Below are positions 5,431 through 5,452 of a stretch of 5,452 bases of DNA, piece by piece. Made by a program: the position numbers and the translations under genes. Source of the stretch: Deltaproteobacteria bacterium. GTDB taxonomy: Bacteria > Bdellovibrionota_B > Oligoflexia > Oligoflexales > Bog-1112. The notes under the pieces were generated by a model that was not told the DNA's origin, did not search any database, and saw only the letters and a list, made by a program, of their open reading frames with translations. Every line of letters begins with the position of its first letter. Position 1 is the stretch's first letter. The stretch is taken from assembly GCA_003136475.1 (NCBI GenBank), contig PLEQ01000038.1, positions 250-5,701 on the forward strand. Reading direction: 5' to 3'.

Positions 5431-5452
5431 ATTAATCAAGCGGTAGAGCCAA
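5431..5452. repeat. Left arm of dispersed repeat (partial copy at window edge)
   Basis: These 22 bases equal 3933-3954, the first 22 bases of the complete repeat. Identity begins 15 bases after the acyltransferase stop codon, and the bases before it differ from those before the internal copy. The copy is cut by the window edge. It has the same orientation as the internal copy, so the acyltransferase sits between two direct repeats about 1.5 kb apart. Confidence 0.8.

Overview
This window carries a compact four-gene operon on the minus strand, a divergent small secreted ORF that breaks off inside a repeat, and a plus-strand membrane acyltransferase. The coding style is AT-rich, with Shine-Dalgarno sites, Sec signal peptides and periplasmic or secreted penicillin-binding-protein-like hydrolases. 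This suggests a Gram-negative bacterium, perhaps of the wider proteobacterial or Bdellovibrio-like groups. The sequence alone does not fix the taxon, and there is no rRNA, tRNA or other marker gene.

Layout. Positions 1-22 are one arm of a repeat that occurs complete at 3933-4011. Positions 93-3673 hold the operon, transcribed right to left: a DUF2089-type zinc-ribbon/HTH regulator (3673-3311), a five-pass membrane protein of Yip1-like shape (3309-2599), a secreted serine hydrolase of the class C beta-lactamase/S12 family (2585-1479), and a second such hydrolase with an extra C-terminal domain (1457-93). Gaps between these genes are 1, 13 and 21 bases. A near-consensus sigma70 promoter precedes the regulator and has a short palindrome over its -35 box. 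The very AT-rich spacer at about 3690-3797 also feeds a plus-strand ORF (3810-3998). That ORF starts like a secreted alpha/beta-hydrolase but enters the repeat at 3933 and stops inside it. About 290 bases of apparent remnant or intergenic DNA follow. Then comes a complete OafA-type acyltransferase (4303-5415), and the window ends in the other arm of the repeat (5431-5452).

How the parts may work together. The operon reads as a regulator and membrane-protein pair controlling two exported serine hydrolases. The regulator's C-terminus and the membrane protein's N-terminus carry a matching short helical-hairpin motif, which could mean a shared interaction surface. The repeat divides the window into two modules, an operon block and an acyltransferase block, and it can form an imperfect hairpin. 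It may be a dispersed recombination-prone element. The substrates of the hydrolases and acyltransferase, and the signal sensed, cannot be read from sequence.
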